A DNA stretch of 61,307 bases from Catellatospora coxensis (GCF_016862635.1 NZ_BONI01000060.1:1-61307), one strand, 5' to 3'. Shown: positions 16,464 to 24,804, numbered from the stretch's first letter. Notes: generated from the letters alone by a model not told the origin. Numbers and translations: made by a program.

Positions 16464-17276
16464 TCAGCCGGCGCGGGTTTTGGTGAGGGTGGCGAAGACG
16501 ACGATGTTGTTGAGGTAGTTGCGGTCGGTGCGGTCGTACGGCGGTCCGCAGGTGACCAGGCGCAGGCCCATGTCGTCGGTGGCGCCGTAGACGCGGTGGG
16601 CGGGGAACTCGTCCTTGGGGAACGACTTGACGACGTCGACGGTGAAGGTGGCCAGGGAGCCGTCGAGGCGCTGCACCTCGATCTTCGTGCCGGGTTTCAG
16701 GGAGCCCAGCTGGAAGAACACGGCAGGGCCGCTGGTACGGGTGTCGACGTGCCCGACGATGACCGCGTTGCCGCGCTCGCCGGGGCTGGGGCCGTAGCGG
16801 TACCAGCCGGTCAGGTCCGGGTGTTTGAGTTCGGGCACCTGCAGGCTGCCGTCGAGGTTGGTGCCGACGGTGACCACGACGGCGTCCACCTTGATCGACG
16901 GGATCTTCACCCGCACCGGCGCGGACCGGTCCAGGGGCCGGATCCCGCGCGCGTCGGGCCGCCGGTCGGTGTCGACGAGCTGGTAGCGGCCGGAGGCGTC
17001 GTCGGACGGCTGGGGCGGGCCCACCGGGGTGATCAGGAAGGCGGCGGCGATCAGGCCGAGCCCGGCGAGCGCCGCGCCCACCAGCAGCAGCACCGCCCTG
17101 CGCCCGGTGCGCCCGGCCGTGCGGTGCCGCCCGCGCGGGGCCAGGATCGCGGCCGTGGGCACGGCCTCTACCGTGGGACCGGCCTCAAGGACGGGTCCGA
17201 GCCCGGTCACGGCAGCGGCGTCCGGCGTCGAGCCGGGTCCGGTCCCGGCCGGTGGCTCAGGCGCAGTGGTGGCCAC
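16464..17276 (-). CDS. Class F sortase
   Basis: 270-residue membrane-anchored transpeptidase. A ~60-residue Pro/Arg-rich cytoplasmic N-terminus precedes one transmembrane helix (61-83, AVLLLVGAALAGLGLI). The sortase domain holds His176 (VIVGHVDTRTSG), Cys243 (RLVTCGPPYDRT) and Arg252 (DRNYLNNIVVF), the expected triad for class F enzymes of actinobacteria. GTG start at 17276 lies 20 bases inside the upstream surface-protein gene, so both are one transcription unit. Its substrates are not evident; see the neighbour. Confidence 0.92.
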   Translation of the reverse strand: MATTAPEPPAGTGPGSTPDAAAVTGLGPVLEAGPTVEAVPTAAILAPRGRHRTAGRTGRRAVLLLVGAALAGLGLIAAAFLITPVGPPQPSDDASGRYQLVDTDRRPDARGIRPLDRSAPVRVKIPSIKVDAVVVTVGTNLDGSLQVPELKHPDLTGWYRYGPSPGERGNAVIVGHVDTRTSGPAVFFQLGSLKPGTKIEVQRLDGSLATFTVDVVKSFPKDEFPAHRVYGATDDMGLRLVTCGPPYDRTDRNYLNNIVVFATLTKTRAG

Positions 17277-17769
17277 GGTACCTCCGGCTGCGGACCAGCA
17301 GCACGACGCCGCCCACGCCGGACGCCGCCAGCAGGCCGGAGCCCGCGCCGAGCAGGGCGCGGCTGGGGCCGTCGGAGGTGGACCCGCCGCCGCCCGCGGG
17401 GGCGCCGGTCGGCGAGACGACCAGCGTGCCCGCGCCCGTCTCGCCGTCGCTGCACGTGACGTTCAGCTGGTACGTGCCCGGCAGCGTCGTCGAGGGCACG
17501 GTCAGCTCGGCGTTGAACGCGCCCGGCCCGCCCTCGGTGTACGGGTTCAGCGTGATCTCGGACGGCCCGCCGATCGTGGTGCCGCTGACCGAGGCGGACA
17601 CCGCGCCCGCCCCGCAGTACGCGGCGAGCGTGAACCGGCCGCCCGGGGCGACCGCGGACGGGTTGACGGTGACGTCGGCCGCGGCGAGCGCCACCGCCGG
17701 CGAGACCAGCGCCGCGGCGGCGGCGCCGATGGCTGCGGACAGGGCCGCACGCCGAAGAGACGTACCCAT
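17257..17769 (-). CDS. Surface protein with signal peptide, Ig-like domain and C-terminal membrane anchor
   Basis: 170-residue exported protein. A signal peptide (1-30, ending AVALAAADV) is followed by a single beta-sandwich-like domain (VTVNPSAVAPGGRFTLAAYC ... GTYQLNVTCSD, two Cys that may pair), a Gly/Ser linker, and a C-terminal hydrophobic helix with a basic tail (VLLVRSRRYRG). This is the layout of a sortase substrate, but no LPXTG-type motif is present before the helix (the linker reads GGGGSTSDGPSRALLG). It overlaps the sortase gene by 20 bases. It may use a divergent sorting motif or simply stay membrane-anchored. Confidence 0.8.
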   Translation of the reverse strand: MGTSLRRAALSAAIGAAAAALVSPAVALAAADVTVNPSAVAPGGRFTLAAYCGAGAVSASVSGTTIGGPSEITLNPYTEGGPGAFNAELTVPSTTLPGTYQLNVTCSDGETGAGTLVVSPTGAPAGGGGSTSDGPSRALLGAGSGLLAASGVGGVVLLVRSRRYRGHHCA

Positions 17770-17837
17770 GGCTGTTTCCTTCCCCGAGATCCGAAGATCT
17801 GCTGGGTATTACAAAAGCACCCTTTCTCGGACGCAGC

Positions 17838-19193
17838 TCATGTTTTGCGTGAAGTCATGATGATCGGGATGGCTTCGATCCAGGATGGAGGCTTGGGGGC
17901 GTCCGCCCCGACCAGCCCGGCGATGATCCGGGTACGCGACAGCGCCGCGTCCGGCCACGGCGTGTACCCGTCGGTCAGCACGATCACGAAATGCGGCGGC
18001 TCCGGCACGGCCAGCGCCGCCCTGATGCCGACCCGCATGTCGGTGCCCCCGCCGCCGGCCAGCACGACCTCGCCGACGGTGGACACCCGCCGCGCGGCGT
18101 GCACGTCGGCGTCGCAGGCCAGCACCGCGACCCGGTTGCCGCGTACGCCCACCGCCCGCAGCACCCCGCCGACCTCGGCCAGCACCGCGGCCAGGTCGTC
18201 CTCCGACATGGAGCCCGAGGTGTCGATGACGATCGCCACCCGGGGCAGCGGCCGCCGCAGGCTCGGCAGCACCACGCCGGGCAGCGCCGCCCCGCGCCGC
18301 GACGGCCGCCGGTAGGTGTAGTCGACCGCCCCGCCCGCCCAGGCCGCCGCCTCGCGCACCGCGCCCGCGAGCGCCTGCCGCCAGTCGATGGTCGGTTCGA
18401 GCACCTGCTCGGCCCAGCGCTGCCAGCCCGCGGGCACGGTGCCGCGACCGCGTACGTGCTGGCGCACCGACTGCGCGGTCTGCCGCCGGATCGCGTCGGC
18501 CTCCACACCGCGCACGGCCGGCGCGCCCCCTTCGGGCAGGTCCCACGGTGCAGGGTGGCCGTGCGCGCCCGAGCCGCACTCGACGGGCGGGCAGTCGCAC
18601 ACCGCCCCGCCGCCCGCGCCGCCTGCTCCCTGCCCGGCCCCGCCCGCCGCCGCGCCCCCGGCGCACTGTCCGCGGCAGGGCGGGGAGGCGGGCAGCGACG
18701 GCAGGTACTGCTCGAACAGCTGGCCGGTGGGCAGGCCGTACAGGTCGGGATGGATGCGGCCCTCGGGCAGCGGCAGCCCGTCGGCCACCAGGTCGTCGTT
18801 GATCTCGCAGTCCTGGGCGAGGTTGACCCGGTGGTGGTCGGAGCGCAGGTCGGCGGCCAGCCGGTCGCCCCGGCCGTGGTGGTCGCGCAGCAGGTGCGCC
18901 ACCTCGTGGATCCACACCCCGGCGAGCTGCTCGACGGGCGTCCGCTCGACGAACGCGGGAGACACGTAGCAGCGCCAGTGCCGGTCCACGCCCATCGTCG
19001 GCACCCGGTCGCTGGGCACCACGGTCAGGCTGTACAGCGCGCTGGCCAGGTACGGCCGCTCGCCCGCGGCCCGGAACCGGGCAGCCAGCAGCTTCGCCCG
19101 GTCGAGCGGCACGGTCCGGGCCGGCCCGCGGGCGTCGGCATCCTGCCCGGCAGGCGGCTGCTGCCCGGTCCGCGCCGGGGCGGGCGTGTTCAT
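17838..19193 (-). CDS. Putative metallopeptidase-VWA protein (DUF2201 type)
   Basis: 451-residue protein, last gene of the cluster. The N-terminal domain has a zincin motif HEVAH (residues 96-100, in WIHEVAHLLRDHHGRGD). A Gly/Cys-rich linker (about 170-225, with CDCPPVEC) leads to a C-terminal VWA-like domain with an intact MIDAS: DTSGSMS (324-330), GGGTDMR (381-387) and TDGY (407-410). This is the DUF2201 arrangement (putative metallopeptidase plus VWA-like domain). It overlaps the MoxR ATPase gene by four bases. MoxR ATPases act as chaperones on VWA partners through the metal site, so the two very likely work as a pair. Confidence 0.9.
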   Translation of the reverse strand: MNTPAPARTGQQPPAGQDADARGPARTVPLDRAKLLAARFRAAGERPYLASALYSLTVVPSDRVPTMGVDRHWRCYVSPAFVERTPVEQLAGVWIHEVAHLLRDHHGRGDRLAADLRSDHHRVNLAQDCEINDDLVADGLPLPEGRIHPDLYGLPTGQLFEQYLPSLPASPPCRGQCAGGAAAGGAGQGAGGAGGGAVCDCPPVECGSGAHGHPAPWDLPEGGAPAVRGVEADAIRRQTAQSVRQHVRGRGTVPAGWQRWAEQVLEPTIDWRQALAGAVREAAAWAGGAVDYTYRRPSRRGAALPGVVLPSLRRPLPRVAIVIDTSGSMSEDDLAAVLAEVGGVLRAVGVRGNRVAVLACDADVHAARRVSTVGEVVLAGGGGTDMRVGIRAALAVPEPPHFVIVLTDGYTPWPDAALSRTRIIAGLVGADAPKPPSWIEAIPIIMTSRKT

Positions 19194-20368
19194 CGCGCGG
19201 CCGGCAGCATGCCCGACAGGCTCAGCACCTCGACGAACGCGTCGATCTCGGCCGGCACCGGCCAGTTCGTGTCGCGCAGCGCGGCCAGGTCCAGCGCGGC
19301 GCGGGCGGCGACGTCGGGCACCCCGGCGTCAACGGCCTTGGCCAGCACCACCCAGCCCGCGTCCCAGCGCTGGTGGGTGGTGCGGGCCTGCACCGCCGAG
19401 ACCACCGCGGTGAGGAACGCCAGCTGCCGGTCACCCCGGTCGGGCAGCGCGAACGCCTTCGGATCGGCCAGCACCCGCTCCGGGTCGGGCAGGTCCAGCT
19501 CCTCCAGGTACGTGCCGAACTCCAGGCCCGCGCCGTCGCCGACCGCGCCGACCAGCGCGGTCGTCAGCGCGTCCCGGCCGGTGTCGGTGGCCAGGTGGAA
19601 CGCCAGCAGCCGCAGCGCCATCTCCCAGCTGCGCGGCGACGGCCACGCCCCGCCCCGGCTGTCGGCGTCGCCGGGCAGGTGGTGCACCAGGCCCGGCCGC
19701 GCGGTCAGGAAACCCGCGACGGTGCCCCGGGCGCGGGCCACCGCCCCGGCCATGCGCGCCGGGTGCACCGTCGGCACGGTGATCGCGGGCCAGGTGCCGG
19801 CCAGGCCGCGGGCGACCACGCGCGGGTCGTGCGTCCAGTGCAGGTGCACGAAACGGTTGGCCAGCGGCGGGCTCAGGTGCCAGCCGTCGGCGGCGCTGGA
19901 CGGCGGGTTCGCCGCGGCGACGATCCGGATCGCGGGGGGCAGCTCCAGGCTGCCGACCCGGCGTTCCAGCACCACCCGCAGCAGCGCCGCCTGCACCGCG
20001 GGCGGGGCCGACGACAGCTCGTCGAAGAACAGCAGGCCCTGCCCGCTGCGCGCGAGCCGCACCGCCCAGTCCGGCGGGGCCATCGGCACCCCGTCGGCGG
20101 CCGGGTCGTCGCCGACGATCGGCAGGCCGGAGAAGTCCGACGGCTCGTGCACGCTGGCGATCACCGTCTCCAGCGGCACGCCCAGCCCGGCCGCGAGCTG
20201 CTGCAGCGACGCGGACTTGCCGATGCCCGGCTCGCCCCACAGCAGCACCGGCAGGTTCGCCGACACGGCCAGGGCCAGCGCCTCGACCCGCGGGTCGGCC
20301 ACCGGCTCGCTGCGCCACGCCCGGGTCGCCGCGATCAGCTCGTCCGCCGTACGCAAAGCCTCGCTCAC
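19190..20368 (-). CDS. MoxR-type AAA+ ATPase (cluster A)
   Basis: 392-residue AAA+ ATPase. Walker A GEPGIGKS (45-52), Walker B GLLFFDEL (111-118) and sensor-1 AAANPP (151-156) are intact, and the C-terminal helical lid follows. The GTG start at 20368 is preceded by GAGGAG within a repeat-like element and overlaps the end of a 23-codon mini-ORF. The next gene (HEVAH/VWA) starts inside its stop (ATGA). Known MoxR proteins remodel or activate VWA-containing complexes; target complex unknown here. Confidence 0.93.
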   Translation of the reverse strand: MSEALRTADELIAATRAWRSEPVADPRVEALALAVSANLPVLLWGEPGIGKSASLQQLAAGLGVPLETVIASVHEPSDFSGLPIVGDDPAADGVPMAPPDWAVRLARSGQGLLFFDELSSAPPAVQAALLRVVLERRVGSLELPPAIRIVAAANPPSSAADGWHLSPPLANRFVHLHWTHDPRVVARGLAGTWPAITVPTVHPARMAGAVARARGTVAGFLTARPGLVHHLPGDADSRGGAWPSPRSWEMALRLLAFHLATDTGRDALTTALVGAVGDGAGLEFGTYLEELDLPDPERVLADPKAFALPDRGDRQLAFLTAVVSAVQARTTHQRWDAGWVVLAKAVDAGVPDVAARAALDLAALRDTNWPVPAEIDAFVEVLSLSGMLPAAR

Positions 20369-20436
20369 GCGTGCTCCTCGCTTCGCTCGTCACCCACGGG
20401 CCAGCCGCCCATGGTTCGCTCGCTTCGCTCGCTCAT
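20365..20436 (-). CDS. Intercistronic mini-ORF (23 codons), cluster A
   Basis: An ATG overlapping the stop of the ankyrin gene (ATGA) opens a 23-residue frame (MSERSERTMGG ... GDERSEEHA) whose TGA overlaps the GTG start of the MoxR gene. Its DNA contains GTGACGAGCGAAGCGAGGAG at 20374-20393 (minus strand), which also supplies the MoxR ribosome binding site. A comparable mini-ORF ending DERSEERA lies between the last two genes of the second MoxR/VWA cluster. It may be a translational coupling device rather than a functional peptide. Confidence 0.35.
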   Translation of the reverse strand: MSERSERTMGGWPVGDERSEEHA

Positions 20437-22082
20437 GAACGCTCCTGGATGTACTGGGAGATCAGCTTGAGGTCGGCGTGGTTCTCGCCGGTCTCGTCCT
20501 CGTAGTACTCGAAGCCCTTGTACTCGACCAGGTCGGCGACGGAGGTGCCGTTGTCGTCCTCGGCCTTGGGGTCCGCGCCCGCCTCCAGCAGCGCCAGCAC
20601 CAGCGCGGGCGTGCCCACCCAGCCCACGGCGACGTGCAGCGGGGTGCGCCTGCGGTGGTCGCGGGCGTCGACCGGCAGGCCCGCGGCCAGCAGCCGGGGG
20701 AGCAGCGCCTCGTGGTCGAGGCAGCGCAGCAGGTGCAGCAGCGTCGAGCCGCGGCCGTCGCGCACGTGCGGGTCCAGCCCCGCGTCGAGCAGCGCCAGCA
20801 GTCCCTGCGTGTCGCCGTGCAGGATGGTCTGCATCAGCTCACGGCGCTGGTCCTGCAGCGCCCGGGGCAGCCGCGTGCTGCCGTCGGTCCAGCCCTGCTG
20901 GGCGGCGAAGCAGCCGGCGACCTTGCCGCCGAGCGCCCGCAGCGCCTGCTCGCGCTGCACCTCCTCGGGCGTGTGGTCGAGCGGGACGAGCCGCCCGCCC
21001 GCGTTGTCGATCCGGTGCCACTGCCCCCGGCAGCGCACCCGCACCGGCCCGAACACGGGGCCGCGCGCCGCCGGGACACCACCGGGCGCGTCGGGGAACA
21101 GCGCGGCGCGCACCAGGGGGTGCAGGTCCGCCGGCGAGATCAGGCCGCGATACAGCAGCTCCAGATCGGGGGGTACGCGGTACAGCGGCTCGGCCAGCAC
21201 CGGCAGCTCGGCGCGGCGATCGTTCTCGCCGAGCATCCGGACCCGCACCGTGTCCCCGTCGGGGATGAACAGGAAACGCAGCCGCCAGTCCGCGCTGAGC
21301 ACCACGCCCTCGGCGGCGTACCGCGAGGCGAGCCGGCGTACCGCCGGGGCGAGCGCGACCAGGTGCAGCCGCTGCCCGAGCACCTGCTCGCGGGACACCT
21401 TGTAGTGGCTGTACCGGAACGCGGGCAGCGTCTCGTCGAGTTCCAGCCCCGCCTCGCGCCAGGCCTCGACCAGCTGGTCCGCGGCGAGCAGCGCGGCGGC
21501 GCGCTCCGCCCGCGCGGGCGTGCCGTCACCGGTCGCGGCGGCGAACCCGGCGACCGGCACCGGTGCGCCGCCGGAGGTGAGGAAGGGCAGCCGGTGCGCG
21601 TCGCCGCCGTACGCCGTTCGCAGCTGCGGCGCGTCGTCGGCGTGCCACAGGTGGCCGGGCAGCTCCGGGCCGGGGGCCTTGCCCAGCGGGGCGACGGTCA
21701 GCCGCAGGCGCTGCGAGCCGTCCACGGTCTTGGGCAGCTCGACCTGCAGCGCCGGGGTGTCCTGGCCGACGACCTCCAGCCGCGGCGCGAGGGTGAAGGT
21801 GAGGCTGGTGGCGAGGCTGGTGCGCCCGCCCAGCGCCCGCGGCAGGTGCCAGCGCAGCAGGTCGGGGGCGAACCCGGCCAGTTCCGCGCCGATCCGCTCG
21901 GCGGCCGCGGCGCCGTGGCTGCGGGCCACCGCGGCGAGGTCGACGTCGGTGTCGACCCGCCCCGCGGCACACGCGCCGCGCCAGTCGCCGGCCAGCCGCC
22001 GGTCCGTGCACTCGGTGATCATGCGGGACGGCACGGCGTAGCGGCGTACCCGCTGCCAGACGGTCAGTTCGGCGTCGCTCAC
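20433..22082 (-). CDS. Ankyrin-repeat protein with large unknown N-terminal domain
   Basis: 549-residue cytoplasmic protein. The first ~400 residues are not recognised (it opens VSDAELTVWQRVRRYAVP and includes FRYSHYKVSREQVLGQ). The C-terminus has about four ankyrin repeats: TQGLLALLDAGLDPHVRDGR, STLLHLLRCLDHEALLPRLL, RTPLHVAVGW and LVLALLEAGADPKAEDDNG. The GTG start at 22082 overlaps the stop of the LRR gene (GTGA). Ankyrin and LRR proteins in a row with MoxR/VWA suggest protein-protein recognition modules feeding a chaperone pair. Confidence 0.85.
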   Translation of the reverse strand: MSDAELTVWQRVRRYAVPSRMITECTDRRLAGDWRGACAAGRVDTDVDLAAVARSHGAAAAERIGAELAGFAPDLLRWHLPRALGGRTSLATSLTFTLAPRLEVVGQDTPALQVELPKTVDGSQRLRLTVAPLGKAPGPELPGHLWHADDAPQLRTAYGGDAHRLPFLTSGGAPVPVAGFAAATGDGTPARAERAAALLAADQLVEAWREAGLELDETLPAFRYSHYKVSREQVLGQRLHLVALAPAVRRLASRYAAEGVVLSADWRLRFLFIPDGDTVRVRMLGENDRRAELPVLAEPLYRVPPDLELLYRGLISPADLHPLVRAALFPDAPGGVPAARGPVFGPVRVRCRGQWHRIDNAGGRLVPLDHTPEEVQREQALRALGGKVAGCFAAQQGWTDGSTRLPRALQDQRRELMQTILHGDTQGLLALLDAGLDPHVRDGRGSTLLHLLRCLDHEALLPRLLAAGLPVDARDHRRRTPLHVAVGWVGTPALVLALLEAGADPKAEDDNGTSVADLVEYKGFEYYEDETGENHADLKLISQYIQERS

Positions 22083-23224
22083 CGGTACACGCTCGCGATC
22101 GCGCTGATGTCGGGGTGCGGCAGCTCGGCCGGGCCGAGGGTGGCCGCGGCCAGGCGTCGCAGCCGGCGCGGCACGCCGTGGTTGATGCCCAGGTAGCGCA
22201 GCGGCATGTCGTCGTTCAGCGCGGCGACCAGCAGCTTCGCGCCGCGGCCGGTGATGCCGGTGAAGCGCAGGTCCAGCCGCCGCAGCCGGCTCGCGGGCAG
22301 CACCGCGGCCAGCGCCGCCGCGCCCTCGTCGCCGACGGTGTTGGGCAGCGCGCCCAGCGCCCGCTCCGACGGCGGCCGGGCCAGGTCCAGCGCCGTCCAC
22401 GCGCCCAGCCGCGCCGCCAGCGCGGTCACCCCGGCCGGGGTGAGGCCGTTGCCGCCCAGGCCCAGCGTCATCGGCAGGCCCTCGACGGCCTCACCGAGCG
22501 CGGCCACGCCCTCGTCGCCGAGGTGGTTGGCGGCCAGGTACAGCTCGCGTACCCGCCCGTCGCGGGCGATCGCCGACAGCGCGGGCACCGCGTCGGGGCG
22601 CAGCCCGTTGCCGCCCAGGAACAGCCGCTCCAGCGGCGTGCTCCGGTCGGCCAGCACCCGGGCCAGCGCCGCCAGCCCGTGCCGGGTGAGCCCGGTGTTG
22701 ACCAGGTCCAGGGTGCGCAGGGTGGTGTTGCCGGCCAGGGCGGCGCACAGCCGGGCCACGCCCTCGTCGCCGATCGGGTTGCGCTTGAGCCACAGCGCCC
22801 GCACCGTCGCGTCGCCGGCGAGCCGGTCGGCCAGCGCGCCCGCGCCGTCCGCGTCGATGCGGTTGCAGCCCAGGTAGACCGTCTGCACGTGGTGGCCGGG
22901 CGCGAGCGCGTCGGCGACCGCGCGGGCCCCGTCGCTGCCCAGGCCGTTGGTGCCCAGCAGCAGGTGGGTGGCGTGCGGGAAGCGTACGGCCGCCTGCACC
23001 ACCCGGGCCGCGACCTGCGGGCCGAGGCCCTGCTTGCACAGGTCGAGCCGGCCGTCGGGCTGCAGCGTGCCGCGCGGGAAGTCCTCGGACGCGGCGACCC
23101 CGGCCGGGTCGGCGAGCCGGGACAGCAGGGCGTCGAAGTCGGCCGGGTCGGCCAGCCCCGACTCGGGATGGCTGATCGCCGGGCAGCGCACCGGGTTCGC
23201 GGGGGTCTCGGGTTCGGTCACCAT
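22079..23224 (-). CDS. Leucine-rich repeat (RNI-like) protein
   Basis: 381-residue protein. After ~80 residues, about eight ribonuclease-inhibitor-type LRRs follow, for example VQTVYLGCNRIDADGAGALA, VRALWLKRNPIGDEGVARLC, LRTLDLVNTGLTRHGLAALA and VRELYLAANHLGDEGVAALG. No signal peptide, so cytoplasmic. ATG at 23224 or the next codon GTG at 23221 both overlap the stop of the SDR gene; the GTG gives the four-base GTGA overlap seen elsewhere in this cluster. RNI-type LRRs are binding scaffolds; the ligand is unknown. Confidence 0.88.
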   Translation of the reverse strand: MVTEPETPANPVRCPAISHPESGLADPADFDALLSRLADPAGVAASEDFPRGTLQPDGRLDLCKQGLGPQVAARVVQAAVRFPHATHLLLGTNGLGSDGARAVADALAPGHHVQTVYLGCNRIDADGAGALADRLAGDATVRALWLKRNPIGDEGVARLCAALAGNTTLRTLDLVNTGLTRHGLAALARVLADRSTPLERLFLGGNGLRPDAVPALSAIARDGRVRELYLAANHLGDEGVAALGEAVEGLPMTLGLGGNGLTPAGVTALAARLGAWTALDLARPPSERALGALPNTVGDEGAAALAAVLPASRLRRLDLRFTGITGRGAKLLVAALNDDMPLRYLGINHGVPRRLRRLAAATLGPAELPHPDISAIASVYR

Positions 23225-24639
23225 GCCACCTGCCGGTAGTCCTTGAGGAAAGCCCCGTGCACCGGGTCGCCGGCCTCCGCGCGCACGATCGGGTCGTACA
23301 CCCGCGCCGCGCCGTCGATCACGTCCAGCGGCGGCCGGAAGCCCGCTTCACGCTGGGCCTGCTTGTCCGGGTGCGGCCGCTCGTCGGTCACCCAGCCGGT
23401 GTCCACGCTGTTCATCAGGATGCCGTCGCCGTGGTAGTCGTCGGCCAGCGTCCGGGTCAGCATGTTCAGCGCCGCCTTGGCCATGTTGGTGTGCGGGTGG
23501 CGTCGGGTCTTGTTCTCCCGGGAGAAGCTGCCCTCCATCGCCGACACCTGCACCACGTGCCGCACCGGGTGCGGGGCGGTGGCCAGCAGCGGGCGCAGCC
23601 GGGAGGTCAGCAGGAACGGCACGAAGGCGTTGACGACGTGCACCTCCAGCCACTCGCGCGGGCTGACGTCGTGGGCCTGCAGCGTCCAGCTGTTGACCTC
23701 GCGCAGGTCCAGCGGCTGGCCGGTCTCGTCGGTGTGCCCGGCCGGGAACAGCGCCTGGGCCAGCTCGGGCAGCGCGACGGCGGTGTCCGGGCGGTGCCGG
23801 GTCGCCGTGGTGCCGATCGCGGCGGCGGGGCCGGTCAGCGGCAGCGCCTCGGCCGCCCGCACCTCGCGGTGGTATGCCGCGGGCCGGTGCAGGGTCTGCG
23901 CGGCGTTGTTGACCAGGATGTCCAGGTGGCCCCAGCGCTGCCCGACCGCGTCGACCAGGCCGACCACCCCGGCCAGGTCGAGGAAGTCCGCGCCGTGCAC
24001 GTGCAGCCGGTGCGACCACTCGGGCGCGTCGGGCAGCGCGGCGAAGCGGCGCGCCGCGTCACGCGGGAAGCGGGTGGTGACCAGCACGTCCGCGCCGTCG
24101 CGCAGCAGCTTCAGTGCGATGTGGAAACCGATCTTCACGCGTCCGCCGGTGACCACCGCGCGGCGGCCGGTCAGGTCGCAGCGGGCGTCGCGGCGCTGCC
24201 GGTTGTGCTCGGCGCACGGCGGGCACAGCTGGTGATAGTCGGCGTCGACCTGCCGGAACAGCTCCTTGCACACGTAGCAGCGGCGCGGTCGGTGCAGCAG
24301 CGCGGACGCCGCCTGCTCAGGTGGTCCCAGCTGGGGCCGGGGCGCGGCGGCGGGGATCTCCTCGCGGTAGCGGCTGGCCGTGGCCAGCAACCGCCGGTCG
24401 GCCTGCTCGCGGGTCGCCGCGCGGTCGGCCTTGCGGCGCTTCTTGCCGCCGCGGTGCGCCTCGGCGACGGCCCGTTCGACGGCCAGCGCGGCCGGACCGT
24501 CCAGCGCGCCACGACCGGCGGCAGCCAGCACCCGCAGGCAGGCGTCCAGATCGGACGGGCTGATCGGCGCGTCCCCGAGGCCGGGCGGGCCGTCCGCGGG
24601 CACGCGTGCCGCCGGCACGTCGGTGCTGCGGTGCGGCAT
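23218..24639 (-). CDS. SDR-fold protein with N-terminal zinc-ribbon, catalytic Tyr replaced
   Basis: 473 residues, first gene of cluster A. Residues 1-110 are charged and helical; a likely zinc ribbon follows (CYVCKELFRQVDADY, then LCPPCAEHN, two CxxC pairs). A short-chain dehydrogenase fold comes next: RRAVVTGGRVKIGFHIALKL replaces the usual TGxxxGxG (GRVKIG retained), NNAAQT is present, and the Ser of QVSAMEGSF is kept. The YxxxK site reads TNMAK, so the catalytic Tyr is a Thr while Lys remains. This suggests nucleotide binding without normal redox activity, or an altered reaction. A tRNA gene lies 27 bases upstream of the start. Confidence 0.85.
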   Translation of the reverse strand: MPHRSTDVPAARVPADGPPGLGDAPISPSDLDACLRVLAAAGRGALDGPAALAVERAVAEAHRGGKKRRKADRAATREQADRRLLATASRYREEIPAAAPRPQLGPPEQAASALLHRPRRCYVCKELFRQVDADYHQLCPPCAEHNRQRRDARCDLTGRRAVVTGGRVKIGFHIALKLLRDGADVLVTTRFPRDAARRFAALPDAPEWSHRLHVHGADFLDLAGVVGLVDAVGQRWGHLDILVNNAAQTLHRPAAYHREVRAAEALPLTGPAAAIGTTATRHRPDTAVALPELAQALFPAGHTDETGQPLDLREVNSWTLQAHDVSPREWLEVHVVNAFVPFLLTSRLRPLLATAPHPVRHVVQVSAMEGSFSRENKTRRHPHTNMAKAALNMLTRTLADDYHGDGILMNSVDTGWVTDERPHPDKQAQREAGFRPPLDVIDGAARVYDPIVRAEAGDPVHGAFLKDYRQVAW

Positions 24640-24665
24640 GCACTCTCCCCGGGGTCAGGTAGGGG

Positions 24666-24738
24666 CGAGACTGGTCGGATTCGAACCGACGTCCTCCAGC
24701 TTGCAGTCAAGGCGCGACGACCTCTGCGCTACAGCCTC
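24666..24738 (-). tRNA. tRNA-like gene, isotype uncertain (possibly Cys, GCA)
   Basis: On the minus strand the acceptor GAGGCTG pairs with CAGTCTC (one G-U), followed by TA at positions 8-9, a GCGC/GCGC D-stem, and a perfect T-arm GTCGG-TTCGAAT-CCGAC. No CCA is encoded. The anticodon arm is poor: placing the loop as CTGCAAG gives U33, anticodon GCA and A37, but the flanking CTTGA and CTGGA barely pair (three G-U, two mismatches), and the variable loop is only three or four bases. It may be a degenerate tRNA-Cys or a tRNA-derived remnant. Confidence 0.6.
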
Positions 24739-24804
24739 GCCGCGCGGGACGATACCCGACCCGGCCGACAATCGAGCAACCCGGCTGCGCGGTACGCGGC
24801 AGAG

